This document shows, in pieces, positions 41,756 to 55,800 of a stretch of 64,000 nucleotides of DNA (positions are counted from its first letter, which is position 1; every line of letters starts with the position of its first letter). The notes under the pieces were generated by a model. The model was not told where the DNA came from. It saw nothing but the letters and a program-made list of their open reading frames with translations, and did not search any database. The stretch covers positions 8,290,001 to 8,354,000 of the forward strand of contig JAQISU010000094.1 of the NCBI GenBank assembly GCA_029339505.1, written 5' to 3'. Source of the stretch: Unio delphinus (Eukaryota > Mollusca > Bivalvia > Unionida > Unionidae). The position numbers and the translations under genes are program-made.

Positions 41756-41991
41756 AAGTGTTTAACGCCATTTTTCAGCACAAAATAGGCTATACATGGT
41801 GGCCAGTATTAATGGTGGAGGAAGAACCCGGGAAAACTCCGGAAAGAACCACCGACCCAAGAGAACTACTGGCAAGGTTTCTCACATACCCATAATGGCC
41901 GAATCTGAGATTCTAACCCATGCAGACAGAGGTGAGATGGCAGTAATATGTAATGGAATGCGTTTTATACCACTCAGCTACTTGGGGCCTC
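41756..41991 (-). mobile_element. SINE of family 2
   Basis: It has the full body and tRNA-like head (minus strand), with a degenerate B box. It matches 7718-7956 throughout. Confidence 0.8.
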
Positions 41992-44015
41992 TGTACTGGA
42001 ATGTACTATCAGATATGTATAATTTTAATTTCGGGGCAAAAAGAAATCAGACATTAATTCACTTAGGAGAAGTAAAAAAGATTTTTAAAAGGATAATCAA
42101 TTTATAAATCATTTAGTCACAACCCTAGTGTGGACATGACCATCTATTCAGAAGTACCAGATATGACAAGATTTTGGCAGTCATTCTGTGAAGGGCCAAA
42201 TTTACATTTCTGACCAACCGGACATCAGGATGAATATGTGTAACAAATTTCATGGCAAGTGTCTCAGTAAACAGAACTAAAAAACAACACAGACATAATG
42301 CGATATTCTGGTTGCACTCCACAGTTTTGTATTCTGCATATGGTTTAATTTTTAAAGAAAAATAATTACCCAGGTTTTCCTCACTAGTGAACCTAGCTAT
42401 TTAAAAATGACCATGTATTTTTTGGGTATCATTCAAAATCCTTTTTAATTCCCTTTATTTTCTTGAATGATTTAGGTTACAATTTGGTTTTTTGAGTGCA
42501 CAGATAAACCTTACTTTAAAAAGTACCTTTTCCTCATTTTCACTTTCTGGACTTTTAAAAGGTAAATTGTTAAATAAAATGTGCTGATAACTTTTCACTT
42601 TTTATATTTTCATGAGCAACAACAGTTTGCTTTTTATATCTTCTATATTTCATTTATTGCACTTTCAGATGCTGTTCTCGCCTACTCTAGCAAATTAGCA
42701 TAGAGGTATGTCAATATTCTTTCTACTGAACATGTTGCAAATGCAAACTCTGTTAGAATAACCGTAAAGTGCAACTTTATTCATAATGAAATATAAAAAT
42801 GTATACATGTATACATTTCAGCAATCCAGCTAGTGAAGTAGAGGCATTTCCCCATCTATTTGCAGTTCTGTCCCTTTTAGACACAAGAGCCCTTCTTGCT
42901 ACTCTCCTCTGCCCTTTGCGAGTCATGCCTTCTTCTGATCACCATAACACCAACTTACAACTGTTATTTTGTTATTTATTGTGCTTACTTTTTACTTTTC
43001 TGTTTTTTTTTTAAAATTTAGGATAAATTATCTGAATGTGCTTTTGTCTGTTTCAACTTCCCCACAAAATGTAATCCAAAATGATATCATCTGCATCATA
43101 TCCTTTCATAGCAAACTCTCCCACCACTTTGTTCCAAAAAGTGCCTGTTCATTCAACAAAAGCACCCATTTCACAAAAGTCCCCCCCCCCATAAGCTGGA
43201 ACAGTGACCTTGACCTTTATCTCCATAATCAATAACTTCTTCCTTACCTAAAGAGCCAACTAATGTAACTGTGCAGAAACCATCTTCTTTCAGTTTCAGT
43301 GTCATTATCTTTTCACCTTTTTGACCAATGAACTTTTAACTCCAAAAGCCATCCAAAAAGTTTGGTAACTATAGATGGTGGAGGCATTGCATAAAAACAA
43401 TTTTTTCCTTTTAGGGTGACCTTGACCTTTAACTGAATAGTGCAAACAAGGTTTGTTAATTATAGGTTACTGCATTTGAATGGGAAAACATGAACAAGTT
43501 TATTTCAGAGTAAATGGGTTCATACTTTCCCATACAATTACAGTAGCTGTTTCTTATACACATGTTTTGTCTACCTAAGGCCTTTTTTAAGAAGAGATAC
43601 CATGATCATGTAAGTGTTTCTAATAGATTTAGTATTTTAATACTAAACATGTTAAAATAAACAGTAATTATTGCTATCTTCATATAAGGTGCATTGTTAT
43701 ACTCTCCTTAAGAGGGTCTCAAGGGAGAACAGTCCTTGACTAATGAAATACTCTCTATACACAAATCATTATTATTATTATTAATTATAAACATAAATAG
43801 TCATTTTGGTTGAAATTTAGAGTCATACTGTGGATGAATGTGCATTGCAACAAATTTTCCAGTTGGTCAGGAATGAATGGATTTTGGTTCTTTTTGTTGA
43901 TTCTACTAATTTCTGCTGATTATGGACTGGATTTATCTGTGTCAATGCCACAGGAAGTTTAATTTGAGCAGGGAGGGACATGTCTTGACTGTCATTGAAT
44001 GTTTGGAATCATAAT

Positions 44016-44032
44016 GGGGGGGGGGGGGGGAA
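44016..44032. repeat. Poly-G run
   Basis: A run of about 14 G. A similar run of about 15 G lies at 60637-60652. Such runs are prone to sequencing-length error. Confidence 0.9.
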
Positions 44033-46204
44033 TATGAACTCTCACTTAAAATAATCATAAAGATGCTATGGAATATCGGGTTTATTTCATTTTGAGTGCA
44101 ACAATGAGAATGTTATTGCAGTTGGAAATGCAGTCGAAATTGACATAGTTCATATTTATGTCTTGTCACTTGCATGCTATTTGTAGGGACCCCAGCTATG
44201 TTATGACCTGTATGGCATCTATTGCTAACCAGCTTAATCCGAGACACTGTATCAAAATTGTTAACTTGGAATATTGCAAAGCAGGTGCTGTGTGACTCAT
44301 TAAGTCAGTGGAAATAAGAATTCATCGTCTTGGCTCATAAGCTCTTAAATTTCTACCAAAATCTTCAGTTGCATTTTGTTTTCATATTTAGTACTTTGAC
44401 TTATAAAATGCATGTCTGTGATAAATAGGCACAGCCCTTGGCCTCAATATGTTTTCAATGCTATTTTTATATGCCCCAGAGAGCACTGGTCATAGTCTGA
44501 ACCATTCCATTTATGAAAGGTTATGAACATTTCTACTAAAAACTTGTTTCAATGAACAGAATGGTATTTTCAATAATTTTGAATGGCACGTTCATTCTTG
44601 TGCTTCTTTAAAAGTTTCATTTGTGACTCTGTGATTTCATCCAATTCTTAATTTTATCATCAAATTGATGAAACCGCTTGTTTAGTTCATTTACAAACAA
44701 AATTAATGAACCAAAACCTAGAGTGTCTACTACATGATTGTATATGGTTTGTTTATAAAGTTGTTTCTAATACACTTCTATTTTTAGGCACATGTCTCCT
44801 GCATGTGCATGCAATATCAGGGTGTTCAGTATTGTAAAATACTGCATAATTCTGACAATGCAATGTTAAAAAAAGACAAAAATGAGCATTAATAATAAGG
44901 GTGTACTGCATTTGTATGGGAAAATATGAACAAGTTTTTCTGAGCAATACTGGATGATCTTGGGAGTGAAGTATTAGTTCGGAGAAAGAAAAAATAAGTT
45001 TATAATTTGCAATAAAAATTCAGTAACCATTTTATAACATACTCATTTCATTTTCTTATTTAAGGTTTAACAATAAATGAATACATTACAAAAAACAAAG
45101 GAACTGAATTTACGCTGTATTCCAAAATAAGTACACAACCGTATATTCATCAATACTCAGTAACAATACTGAGACACACTTAGCACCACCCAGTTACCTC
45201 TGAACTTTACCAACACTCAACAATAGTTTTTTTTAAAATTCTTGTTTTGGTCTGATTAAAATTGAAATTAAGTCATAGTGTGAATGAATGCCCATTGAAA
45301 CAACTTTTACAGTAGGTCTGGAATGGATGGATTCTGTTTTTCTGTCAGTAAAGCTCAATTCTGTTTTTGGTCAGCATTGAGGGACCAAGTGCACCAAAGT
45401 TTTCTGTCAAGGATTGTTTAGAATCATAATGTGGGGAAAAATATGAATTCTTTTAACTGAAATCATCAAAAAGGCACTATGGAATATCACATTCAGTACG
45501 AAGACTGGTATCGGTTGGAAATGTAGTCAAAATTACAACATAATTTGGTGCATTCAATCAAGTTTTGGAATCTGTGACATGTCCTATATTTCGAATATGC
45601 AGAAGTAAGTAAGTACATGTTGACAAAAATCAAGATGCAAAAATGTAATTATATTTATTGCCATTCTTATTACCAGCTAAGCTAAAGTCATGTTTCTGTC
45701 ATGTCACTTGAATGCTCTTTGTTGGAGTGAACCAGTCGCCTCACCTATGTACATGGTCTTGCTTTTCTTGCATGCCAAAAACTATATTAAATAAATTTGC
45801 AATGCAGCTGTTGTGTGACAGTCCATTTAATCAGTAGCATAAGACGTTGTCTTAACATATTGGCTCTGAGACTGTTAGATTTCTACCAAAACCTTCAGTT
45901 CCATTTTCTTAAATTTCGTATCTTAACTGACTTGTAAAATATTAAGATCTGATGCGATAGCCCTTGGCCTCAAAATCCTTTTCTATGCTATTTTTATATA
46001 TCCTAAAGAGCACTGATTCTAGTCTCCTAAATGACTGTTCAAATGATCTACACTGTATCTCTCAAGTTTGTTTAGGACATTGCAAATATCACATTTATTC
46101 ATTTGCTTGTTTGAATGTTTTATTTGTGACTCAGTGAACTCGGCCACTTCATTAACTTTATCATCTCTACTTTCAAATGGATGAAACAATTTGTTTAGAA
46201 ATAA

Positions 46205-46258
46205 ATAAACAAATGTAATAAACTGAAATGTAATAAACTGAAATGTAATAAACTGAAA
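46205..46258. repeat. 15-base tandem repeat, three copies
   Basis: AATGTAATAAACTGA is repeated three times in a row, within the second copy of the tandem duplication. Confidence 0.9.
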
Positions 46259-46631
46259 GCTAAAGTGTCTACTACATGAGCATGCTTGCAAAGTAGTTCC
46301 TAATACATTATGCTATTTTTAGATGCACGTGTCATGCACATTAAAGCAGTGGAATATGGAAAAATACTGCATGATATGGACAATATAAAGTTAACAGAAA
46401 ATAAGCATATAATAACTGTAGCTCAAACTATAGTGCAAAAATCATTTTTCTACTTTCTAACAATGCCCTTAACCTAGGATTTTTTCAGTCCAAAATAAAT
46501 AGGGATTTGTCCCAAGTACAAACCATCCCAAAAGAATTTCAACTGCAGAAAGTGGATAATTCAAGTTATTGCATGTAAAAGAAATAAGTGACCTATATAA
46601 GGATGGACAACATTCATGCCTGCAGATAAAA

Positions 46632-46654
46632 TCATCATCATCATCATCATCATC
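46632..46654. repeat. ATC microsatellite
   Basis: Seven or eight TCA units. The poly-Asp frame on the minus strand is a by-product. Confidence 0.95.
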
Positions 46655-47320
46655 AAACTTTTCATTTGTATTAATCATGATGAAGGTAATACTTTACTGT
46701 CATTCACTTAATGATAAATGTTTGAAAATAACTGCTCAAAACATTTGTAGCTTTTAACCTTACTAACGATCTGATTTTTCTTAATTTCTAAATTCAATAA
46801 TTTTTTTTTTTTAAGGCATACATCTAAAACCAACAAGAAATAGTCAAATCTAACAGAGCATTAATGACAAAACTAGATTTAACACAAACAGAAAATTGCA
46901 TTTATATTTAATACTTACATGTAGATGAAACTCTCAAAGGTAAAACTTTCAGGAAATGTATTTAATACAGTTTATAAACCTGAACTAGTGCATTAAAGAT
47001 GAAAGGCTTTTGAAAAATAATGAAATGCCTCTATTACTGACAAAAATTGGTAATAATGTAACAATGGGTGGTTAAAATAGACCTGGAATACCTTATATCA
47101 ACCAAACAATAATTCTGGTAAATTGCAATAGTACTATTTTAATATAACCTTTTTTAATCTTGCGTCATTGTCTAGATTTGTAGTAACGTCTCTTATGTCA
47201 AAAGGTAAGTTATCTTAACAAGTGGAGTAGGAGTAATACCATGAATACTGTTTTCTTCTTCTCTTTGAGTATTACAACTTCAAAAAGCTTACTAAATTAG
47301 TATAGTAATCACCTTCTTAT

Positions 47321-47640
47321 AAGTGGGTTTGTGTGATTTAGATTTTTAACCTAGCGTTAACAATGTTTCAGTCATATCACTAGGATATCTGCAGTGTGAC
47401 AGTAATAGCAATGTTTAGCACTGGAGCATCATGACATGCAGCAGACATGTAGCATGATGTTCCACCCAGTCACATTATCCTGACACCAGGCCAACCAGTC
47501 CTAACACTAACCGCTGAATCCCAAGCAAGGCAGCTGTTAGTACAATTTTTAAAAGTCTTAGGTATGACTCGGCCAGGTTTTGAACCCACAACCTCCTGCA
47601 TCTAAGTTGGACACTCTATCACTAGGCCACCAGAGCGGTC
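47321..47640 (-). mobile_element. SINE of family 1 with short target-site duplication
   Basis: The head and body match the family. CCTTCTTAT lies at both borders (47312-47320 and 47641-47649). Confidence 0.85.
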
Positions 47641-47689
47641 CCTTCTTATCAGACCTATAAGACCAAACCTTCTGCAGAACTAGCCTTAT

Positions 47690-47803
47690 AAAAAGGGTGA
47701 CCCTCTTGGTAAAGATATATTTTGTGTTGGGAGAAGCGGCCTTGTATCAGAGCTGACCTCTCTTAAGAGGGGTCTCTCAAGTGGGGTACCAGTGTACAAG
47801 TTT
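47690..47803. mobile_element. Possible second pogo-like terminus
   Basis: GGCCTTGTATCAGAGC and CTTAAGAGGGGTCTCTCAAG, then GGGGTACCAGTGTA, resemble the terminal wording at 36837 in reverse. No partner was found, and the call is weak. Confidence 0.25.
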
Positions 47804-49307
47804 TAAAGATTGTTGAAGTACGAAAAGAGAAAATTCTTTTAAAAGTTACTGACTACCTCTTTGAAAATGTATTTTATTGCGAGAAATCATCATTACTCAT
47901 GAAATGCAACTCTTATTAGGGACAGAAAAACATTGTGAAACAAATTTCATGAAGTTGCCTTAATGACAAATATGGTCAGGACAAACACTGTCTGTTGTGC
48001 AGGTGAGGGCAGTTTTGGAAAATTTACTTTTAGAAAAGATATTTTGTGATTCTCTAAATTCATGGGAATATTTTTTGCCCCAACAATTTGTCAACAATTT
48101 TTTTCTGTGAAGGAAGTATCAGTTTAAATATCATAATGCACTTACGTGTTTTAATGAAAAATGATCTTTTAAAAAAATTAACATTAATGATCTTATTAAC
48201 ATAATTTGCAATATGAAAAAGGTATGTACAGGTGAACAAGGAAGCACATGGGCAAAGGGAGAAAAAATGTACAAGACAAATGAATGAATAAATGAAAGTA
48301 CAGGAGATAAATTAAAAAATTATAAAATATAAAAATGTACAAACATAATAAATAAGAGAATAATGAAATGAACATTAGAAGAGTGAAGGATTATAAGAAA
48401 AATACAAACCTAGTTTTCATTCACAAAGTGACATTTTACTTCATATGTTGACCAGGAAGTAAAATACAGTTATGTGATGTAAATTACAATAATGAAGGAT
48501 GTTACTTTTTATCTTTGACATATAGTAGATAAAAAAAGCTGAGATCTGCTGAGATAAGCATACAAAAATGTACAAAATGAATTTATGGATTCCTACCGCT
48601 TGCAAATGACTGAAATTAAGTTTCATAATAATTTAGTATGAACAATAAATAAAGATTCAATTTTTAACAGGAAATGAACGAATTTTGTACAACCAAGTGA
48701 TAGAAAGAGAGCAACATTTTGCAACAAAGTCTACTAATACATTGTTTATCTGATAAATGTGTCATGAATGTGTACTACAGTGAATTCATTCAGTTCCGTG
48801 ATTTGGTAAACATCTCATTATCATCAGCAATATATATAATCTGACGTGTTTTCAAATATCAATCCATTTTCTACAGGCTTCAAACATCGACCCTTTTTCT
48901 GTTTGTCTTCAAACAATAAACCTTTATTTAAAAAACTTTAATATCAATCTTTTTCTTACTGGTCTTTTAATACCAACCCTTTTCTATCAGACTTCATATT
49001 CATGGTTTGTAGCAAACACAAGATGTTGGGAAACTTGTCTCCCACATTTTTTAGTGAATTTGTGGATAGTTTCACTTCAACAAGAAATATAAATGAATTT
49101 AGGTTAACATCAAATGAAATGACACATCAGCTGATAAACTGAATTAATGGCAGTAGTTAACATGTTCTATTTTCAACCTGAGATTCTCAATATCAAACCT
49201 CAAAAAACATAATATTTACATAAATGATCCAGGAACACAATACATGACAACATCTACTAATTTTAAAGCATGGGTCTCACGGTATACCAGTGGAATCTAA
49301 TGGCAGA

Positions 49308-49313
49308 TTTATT
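49308..49313 (-). terminator. Candidate poly(A) signal of ANAPC7
   Basis: AATAAA on the minus strand lies about 515 bases after the ANAPC7 stop. A second AATAAA is at 48923-48928. Which one is used cannot be told from sequence. Confidence 0.3.
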
Positions 49314-49827
49314 TTACTTGCCAATAATTTTATATTTTTTTTAAAGTGCACACACATGCATCCTTCATATAGTATTCTGTGTGAGGAACTTAACATTTTC
49401 ATTGTGAAGCAAAATGATTAACCTTATCCATGGCTGCAGAACTCAAGATTTTGCTAGTAAATTTATATAAGTATAAATGATGGATTGATTGGGGAGACCC
49501 AATCTTCGACTTCACTTCTTAAAACACATACAATTTGCCTCATGCTCGGACACTTCTTGTAGTAATCTCTGCCATCATGATTCGTTTCAATATCTGCATA
49601 GGTCACCTCTCCAAAATCAAGCATATAAAGGTCTATATTTGCAATAATTTTCCAAAAACTTTGAAAGGTATTCTGTTGTAAACATTGTTAGCACAGAAAC
49701 GTTTCTTTCAATATCTGTAAATTACTATTTTAAAGAGTCCATGTCTGCACAATCAGCATCATACTTTGTTGTAAACAGATCTCTCAAATGTGCATTGTTT
49801 TCAGTCTATCAAAAGCTTTATCCACTG

Positions 49828-49881
49828 CTAACTGAATTCTGTGTCTGACCAAGTACTTTCTACATCATCAAAATCAAAACC
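49828..49881 (-). CDS. ANAPC7: ANAPC7 last coding exon with TAG stop
   Basis: The acceptor CTATTTTTGCAG ends at 49882. Seventeen codons (GFDFDDVESTWSDTEFS) and a TAG stop at 49830-49828 give a short acidic tail with a tryptophan, comparable in composition to the human C-terminus. The 3' UTR runs on toward lower coordinates. Confidence 0.75.
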   Translation of the reverse strand, partial: GFDFDDVESTWSDTEFS

Positions 49882-52800
49882 CTGCAAAAATAGAGAGGGG
49901 GAAATCCATTATATCTTTCACTGTTTACATAATATTATTCCTATTAAAATGCAAACTTACCTTTAAGTAAATCAGTCAAAACAATAATCAATGCAGAAAA
50001 GAAGATCTAGTAGTGATGTGGAATGTAAAGGACTTTACTCTCTACAATTTACTAGACAGGGCCTTAAAAAAAGTACTAATGGAAAACCAAAGTTTGGAGA
50101 AAATAGGTATTCAGGGGCAATAAATCTTCCAAACAATACCAGTGAATTATGGAAGTACAACTAATTCAAGGTGTCATAAAAAGAAATGTGTATATTTACT
50201 TCATATGCCAGTAAGCATGGTGAGCAATCAGGGGAAATAATTCTTCTATATGAGAATGTGGAAGACTGGAACGTAAACTCATAGTTTCATCAATAAAGCT
50301 GTATGTATGGCTATAATGAAACAATAAGACTAGTTGACCAAGGGTCTGTGGTCTTAACTTTAGCATGTACTGAGATATAATTATTTTTGTATAAGAAAAC
50401 ATCAAAGAGCTTCCAAACTCATTTTGAAATGCACGTGGTGTTCTGCTATGGTGATGGACTTTATAAGGAGAACTAATTAACAATAATATTTAAAGGTATG
50501 GTCTGTGAAGTCCTTTGTCCATTTGTTAATGAATACCAGTAGATATTGCAATGACAATTAGAGAGCTTATGCATCAATCATTGTATTTTCACACCAACAT
50601 TCAATTAATTTTTGTATTAAAAAAAAATGGCAATGTTATTATCGATCATTTTTGCAAATGCAAATCTTCTTAGTAGAAAATTTTAGTCCAATAATTTAAC
50701 GGATTTTTCAACAAATACAAAGTGATATGCACAAAAAATTATGATACATTTAAATATTTATTATTTTAATAACTGGATTGTGAACAATTAAAGAGTACGA
50801 CAAAATACATGAAATGCAGTTCCATCTAAAACAACTTGCCTCATGATCACTGCTACCCATGTCTTCAACCTCCACATCAAATGAGTTATCCATGCCAATG
50901 TCATTCTGTTTCTCTACCCTCTCCATGCCCTCCTTTGCTCTTATGTTAGATGGGTCCAGTCTAAATAATATGAAGAAAAATGCATGGGGGTCACAGTCTA
51001 ACTGATTCAAATAACCAAAATATAAACACTTGAGATTATCTGAATAGTTATGTCTTGGAAGTCTCAATGGCAAATTTCCACACTTTTCAATACTTTTTAT
51101 AAAAAGTAATATCATAATTATCTTCTATGGATTAATTGTACACAAGCATGACAATAGTCCAAAGAAGGGACTGATGTTTTACTGGAACAAATGAATTTTC
51201 TGGAATTCAAGAAAAAACCATTTTCTTCCTTTTAACTGGTGAGTGTCAAAACTATCTCTGGTATTCTTCAGCAATAATTTGTTTCTTCAAATTACCTGTA
51301 GTGAATATAATGGATGTCAGATTGGCATTTCTGAACAATTAAACATCATTGGAAGCCTTTTGGTTGTTGTTTTTTTTGTTGTTTTAGGGTTTAACGCCAT
51401 TTTTCAGCACATGATAGTCTATACATGGAGGCCAGTATTATTGGTGGAGGAAGAACTCGGGAAACCCTTGGAAAGAACCACTGATCAACGACAAGCTACT
51501 GGCAAGCTTATTCACATAACTATATTAGCCGAATCTTAGACTTGAACACACGCTGACAGAGGTGAGATGGCAGTGATCCATAATGGACAGCGCTTGAGAC
51601 CAATCAGCCACTCAGGGCCTCTGAAGTCTTTTGGTGAAAACCATATGTCAAAACGACCATCCATTCAGGAGGAGAAGTGACAGAAGGATTTTCAGGGCCA
51701 TTAGGACAGCTATATTGCATGCTAGATTGGCACCATATACCTTTAAGATCAACTAGGTATAATAAAATCTGTTGGTGAAAATCAAATATTGATATAATGT
51801 AGCCATTAATTTAGGTGGATTCATAATAACATTATTTTACAGATGGCCACAAGCCATGAAGGCCATATTGCCGGTCAATTTGCATCACATTCATGTAGGA
51901 CAAACCAGGCACAATAATAACTCTTCAGTCTGCACATCATAACAGGTCAGCTTAGCATGTACATCATAGTCTAACCTCCTTAACTGTTACATGATGTATC
52001 TGCAGACCTGGGTCTCAATTGCAAACATCAAAGACTACTTTTATTCGATGATATATATATTTGCCTGTAGATCAGGATTTGCACCAAAAACATCACAGTC
52101 AACACTGATTTATTGTCAGATGATGTGCTGCAGATCAGGGTCTGAACAGCACATTCTACTGAAATAATACTGTGATATGATGATAAATTAGGAAATGGTA
52201 GATTGGGGTCTATGCTATCAAGAGTAGAATGCTGGTTAATTATAGTACTACAACCCTTAGAACAGTCAGGACATGTACATACATTAGAATAAATTATTAA
52301 ACTCTATTAACAGAGAAGACGTTATCAGGCTTGGTATTTTGCATAATTAACACTGAAGGTTAAGAAGGTGTGTTCTTGAACAATTAAATTCACATTTTGT
52401 GTGTTGTATGTAACTCTGAATTTGATAGATGAAGTGGCAGGGAAGTTATGTAGCATTTGTCACTTTCAATGTTATCATTCCATCGGTCAAAGGTGGACAT
52501 GACCATATTTATTTGGAGTTGTAACTTGCAAACTTTTAAATAAGTAACAGACACAAAACTTTGTATAACTGTATATTATGATTTGATGTTGTTAACTGGC
52601 ATTAAGACCAAGTGTCTGTTATCAGGTCAATATAATATTTTGCGTATAAGCTGCCACTCATATGTGTTTATTAAAGATCAAGGACTGAACATTTTCCCAC
52701 ATAAAGTCACAGTTTGCGGGTGTATCATGTAGCTATTATGTGTACCAATAGCATGGTTATATCAACAAGATCAAATTCATGTGTGACGTTTACTCACATT

Positions 52801-55800
52801 TTATATTAGGACTGTAATTCTAAAACCATCGAAGGTAGTTTAATTAAACTTACAGTTAAACCATAATTTTTTTTACGTATCATTTAAATTCATCAAAGTT
52901 TAGATCGTAGATTAACAACATTTATAAGGATAGCAAGATAACAAAAACATCTGAATAATGCATCATGACCCAAGGTCAAGTTCCATAACACATTTTCATG
53001 ATTCAATTTGAAAGATCAATGTTATTTTTCATGTTTGGGCCATAGTTTAGAAGCAGTTTAAGTAAGGAAATTAAAATGTTTTGGATGGTGTATCTTGTAC
53101 AATGATCAAGATCCTATCTGTAATTTAAGGTAACCATCATCTCAAGGTCACATTCTTCTCTTGTGAAGGTTTTATTGTCACTTAAAGCCATTAAAAGTAG
53201 TATTATCCAACATTTCAATTTTACATATTGACTTTTTGCAACTTTCATAACCTTAGCCACAGTATAACATGTCAATATGTATGTATTTCTTTTCAAGTCT
53301 TGAATTATAAACCTATATTTAGAGAGATTAAACCGAATGTGCTTATATCCATGATAATATGACATATACCAATTTAATTGTGCTATCTTAAATATTAATT
53401 TTTGATCCTGGCATTAGCTCTGAAGCCATTTAAGATATTAGGATATATATATATACAAGAACTGTGCCGCATACCAGTTTTAATGTTTCTCAAGCTCAAG
53501 GTCAAGGAAGAACACCTGTGGTGGTGTCATGTTAAATTATTATGTTACATTTTGTGTTAACACATTGTCATTCTATCTTTCTATTAAAGTTTGCTTGGCT
53601 GGCCCATAACATTTTGACAGCTGGTGAGATTTAATGAAACCATGTCATTTACATATCAAAGCAATGCCTTCAGTCTCAGGTTTAAGGTATGGATAGGAAA
53701 AGTATAAATCAGCACCCTCTGTAAATGTACAAATATGACATTTGATCCAATGAACATTTTTCCATGCAACATAAGCCACTGCAAAGATGCTTACAGGATC
53801 TGATGTAAAAAGGGGAGCTCCCTTTTTGTCAAAAAAATAAAGGGTAGCAGAACAAAAGGAAGGGGAATAAGGAAATGACCATAGTTCAATATTTACCTAA
53901 CACTTCAATATCCACTCTCTTACTGCTTAAAAGTGTTAGAGTCATATTAAAATCGAAATCTTTACAAAAATTCACCTCTAATTGTATAAATAGTAATCTG
54001 TTGTTCCTGAGATTAATTTGTCCATTACCTGAGCATGAATATTGTTCTTTGCTGAGAATTTTCAATCTTCTGCCTGAAGAAGCATATACATAGATAGCTT
54101 AGCCAGCTGGGACAAGTTTGGAAACTGTTGTTCTGTATGGTTATTATGTACAATTTTCCACAACTCACAGGATTGTCTTTTAGATAACTATGCTCCAAAA
54201 TAAAATTTTTCACTAACATAAGCTCTTTCCTTAGTCAGTGCTTTCCTGACTAGTATGCCAGATATCTTCTTCCACACTGCTGTGTTAGGATTTTAAGTCC
54301 ATTATTGTCATAATCTACTTGTTCAAATGAATTTTGAGCTGTGCGGTACTCTTGTTACTTAATTATCATGGTCGTGTCACATATCATTGTTTTGCTTTTT
54401 ATCTTCAAGATCAAAGTTGTAGACTTTGAGAATGTTTTCTATATGCTTTTGCCAACACCCCCAATGTCACACTATTGTGAAACAGTGGATTTTTTTAGTG
54501 TGTGCAGCTTTTTTATATATTTGATGTGAATATAGTGACAATAAAAAACGGTCATACATACATACTGCTTTATCTGAAGATTTCTTTCTTACGATTACTT
54601 TCTATAGGACTCAAAGAACTCTTCACATGATCATAAGTGGGAAATAGGTTCAGAATATGATGTGTGTTCCAGCTGCGTGTGCTTCAAAGAGAGTGAGGCA
54701 TGACATGCACAACGTCATGTATTATTCATTTATCATCTGACCTGCATGACCTTATGAAGTGACAACATTTTAGTTCCCATAACAATCAGATCAAAAATAC
54801 ACTTGACATTTAAAGTAATAAATATATTTGGTTAAAAATTAGTGGAATATCTTGATGCAAGTTATATTTTTTGCAGCTTCCATAGCAACTTGGTGGAAAA
54901 TACATTTTCATATCGATCCCACCAACACACTGGTAACATGTTTATAAAAGTATTGGAGGAAAGATTTTTTAAAAAGCTATCTGAAGGCTGGAAATGTGTA
55001 GTTTTGGGTCTAAAATTGTCCAGCTTCCCTACCCCCAAAAATTAAATGAGTAGTCCTTGAGCTTGATGCAACCAGGAGAAAAACCCCTGAACAAAGTATA
55101 ACATGCAATTTATGATCTTATTTACTGTTATTTCAATCTAAGCCTAGTAAGCCATACTTGGTTCCTTTAAAATATGTTACATTTTACATCTTTATAATTC
55201 CCTTTGTATTTTTGTTTTTTAAAGGATTCAAGGGTTAAACTTTTTCAAAATATTTCCATTTATAATATCATGCCATTAAGATGGCAGTATATTGGATTAA
55301 TTTGTCCATCTATGTCTGTGGATCAATCTGTCTTGTTCATGCTAAAACTCCCAAACAGCTTCACTTATTTACATTAAACTTGCACTATGGGTGAATTTGG
55401 GATGTGTATGTGTGCGTACCAAATAAATAAACAGACTGAAGGCTAATCCTTTTTTCAATGCAAGTGAGAGAGATGTGACAACATAAACTTTCAGTAGATA
55501 ACACTTTGAGATTACCTATGATTGTACTACACAACAAATTATTTGCTTTATCCACAGTTTTAAAGCTGATTTACTTCAAGGAGTACATTACTGTGTATTA
55601 AAACTATTTCATTGGCAACAGCAGTACAATCAACATGCATTCTCAAGCCATTTATGCAGGATTACTATTTTGCTTTGTCACATGTATGTCAAATTTCAGC
55701 AGTCTTTAAATGCAATTCCCTGCATTATTAGACTGAACATGAGCTTAGTTTCAAATATTTTTGACATTTCAATTCAAACAGAAAATGAAAGCAAAGAAAA

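Larger units (their letters stand above)
43800..46410. repeat. Diverged tandem duplication, two ~1.1-kb copies
   Basis: 43800-44910 and 45240-46410 share a long series of blocks in the same order: GAATGAATGGATT / GAATGGATGGATT; GGAATCATAATG / AGAATCATAATG; GCTATGGAATATC / ACTATGGAATATC; TTTCTACCAAAA with CTTCAGTT; AGCCCTTGGCCTCAA; ATGCTATTTTTATAT; AAATACTGCAT. The offset is about 1.4 to 1.5 kb. I see no coding sequence in either copy. Confidence 0.75.

Noticed and set aside
46469..46678. Frame with a poly-aspartate run
   Set aside because: It is a by-product of the ATC microsatellite.
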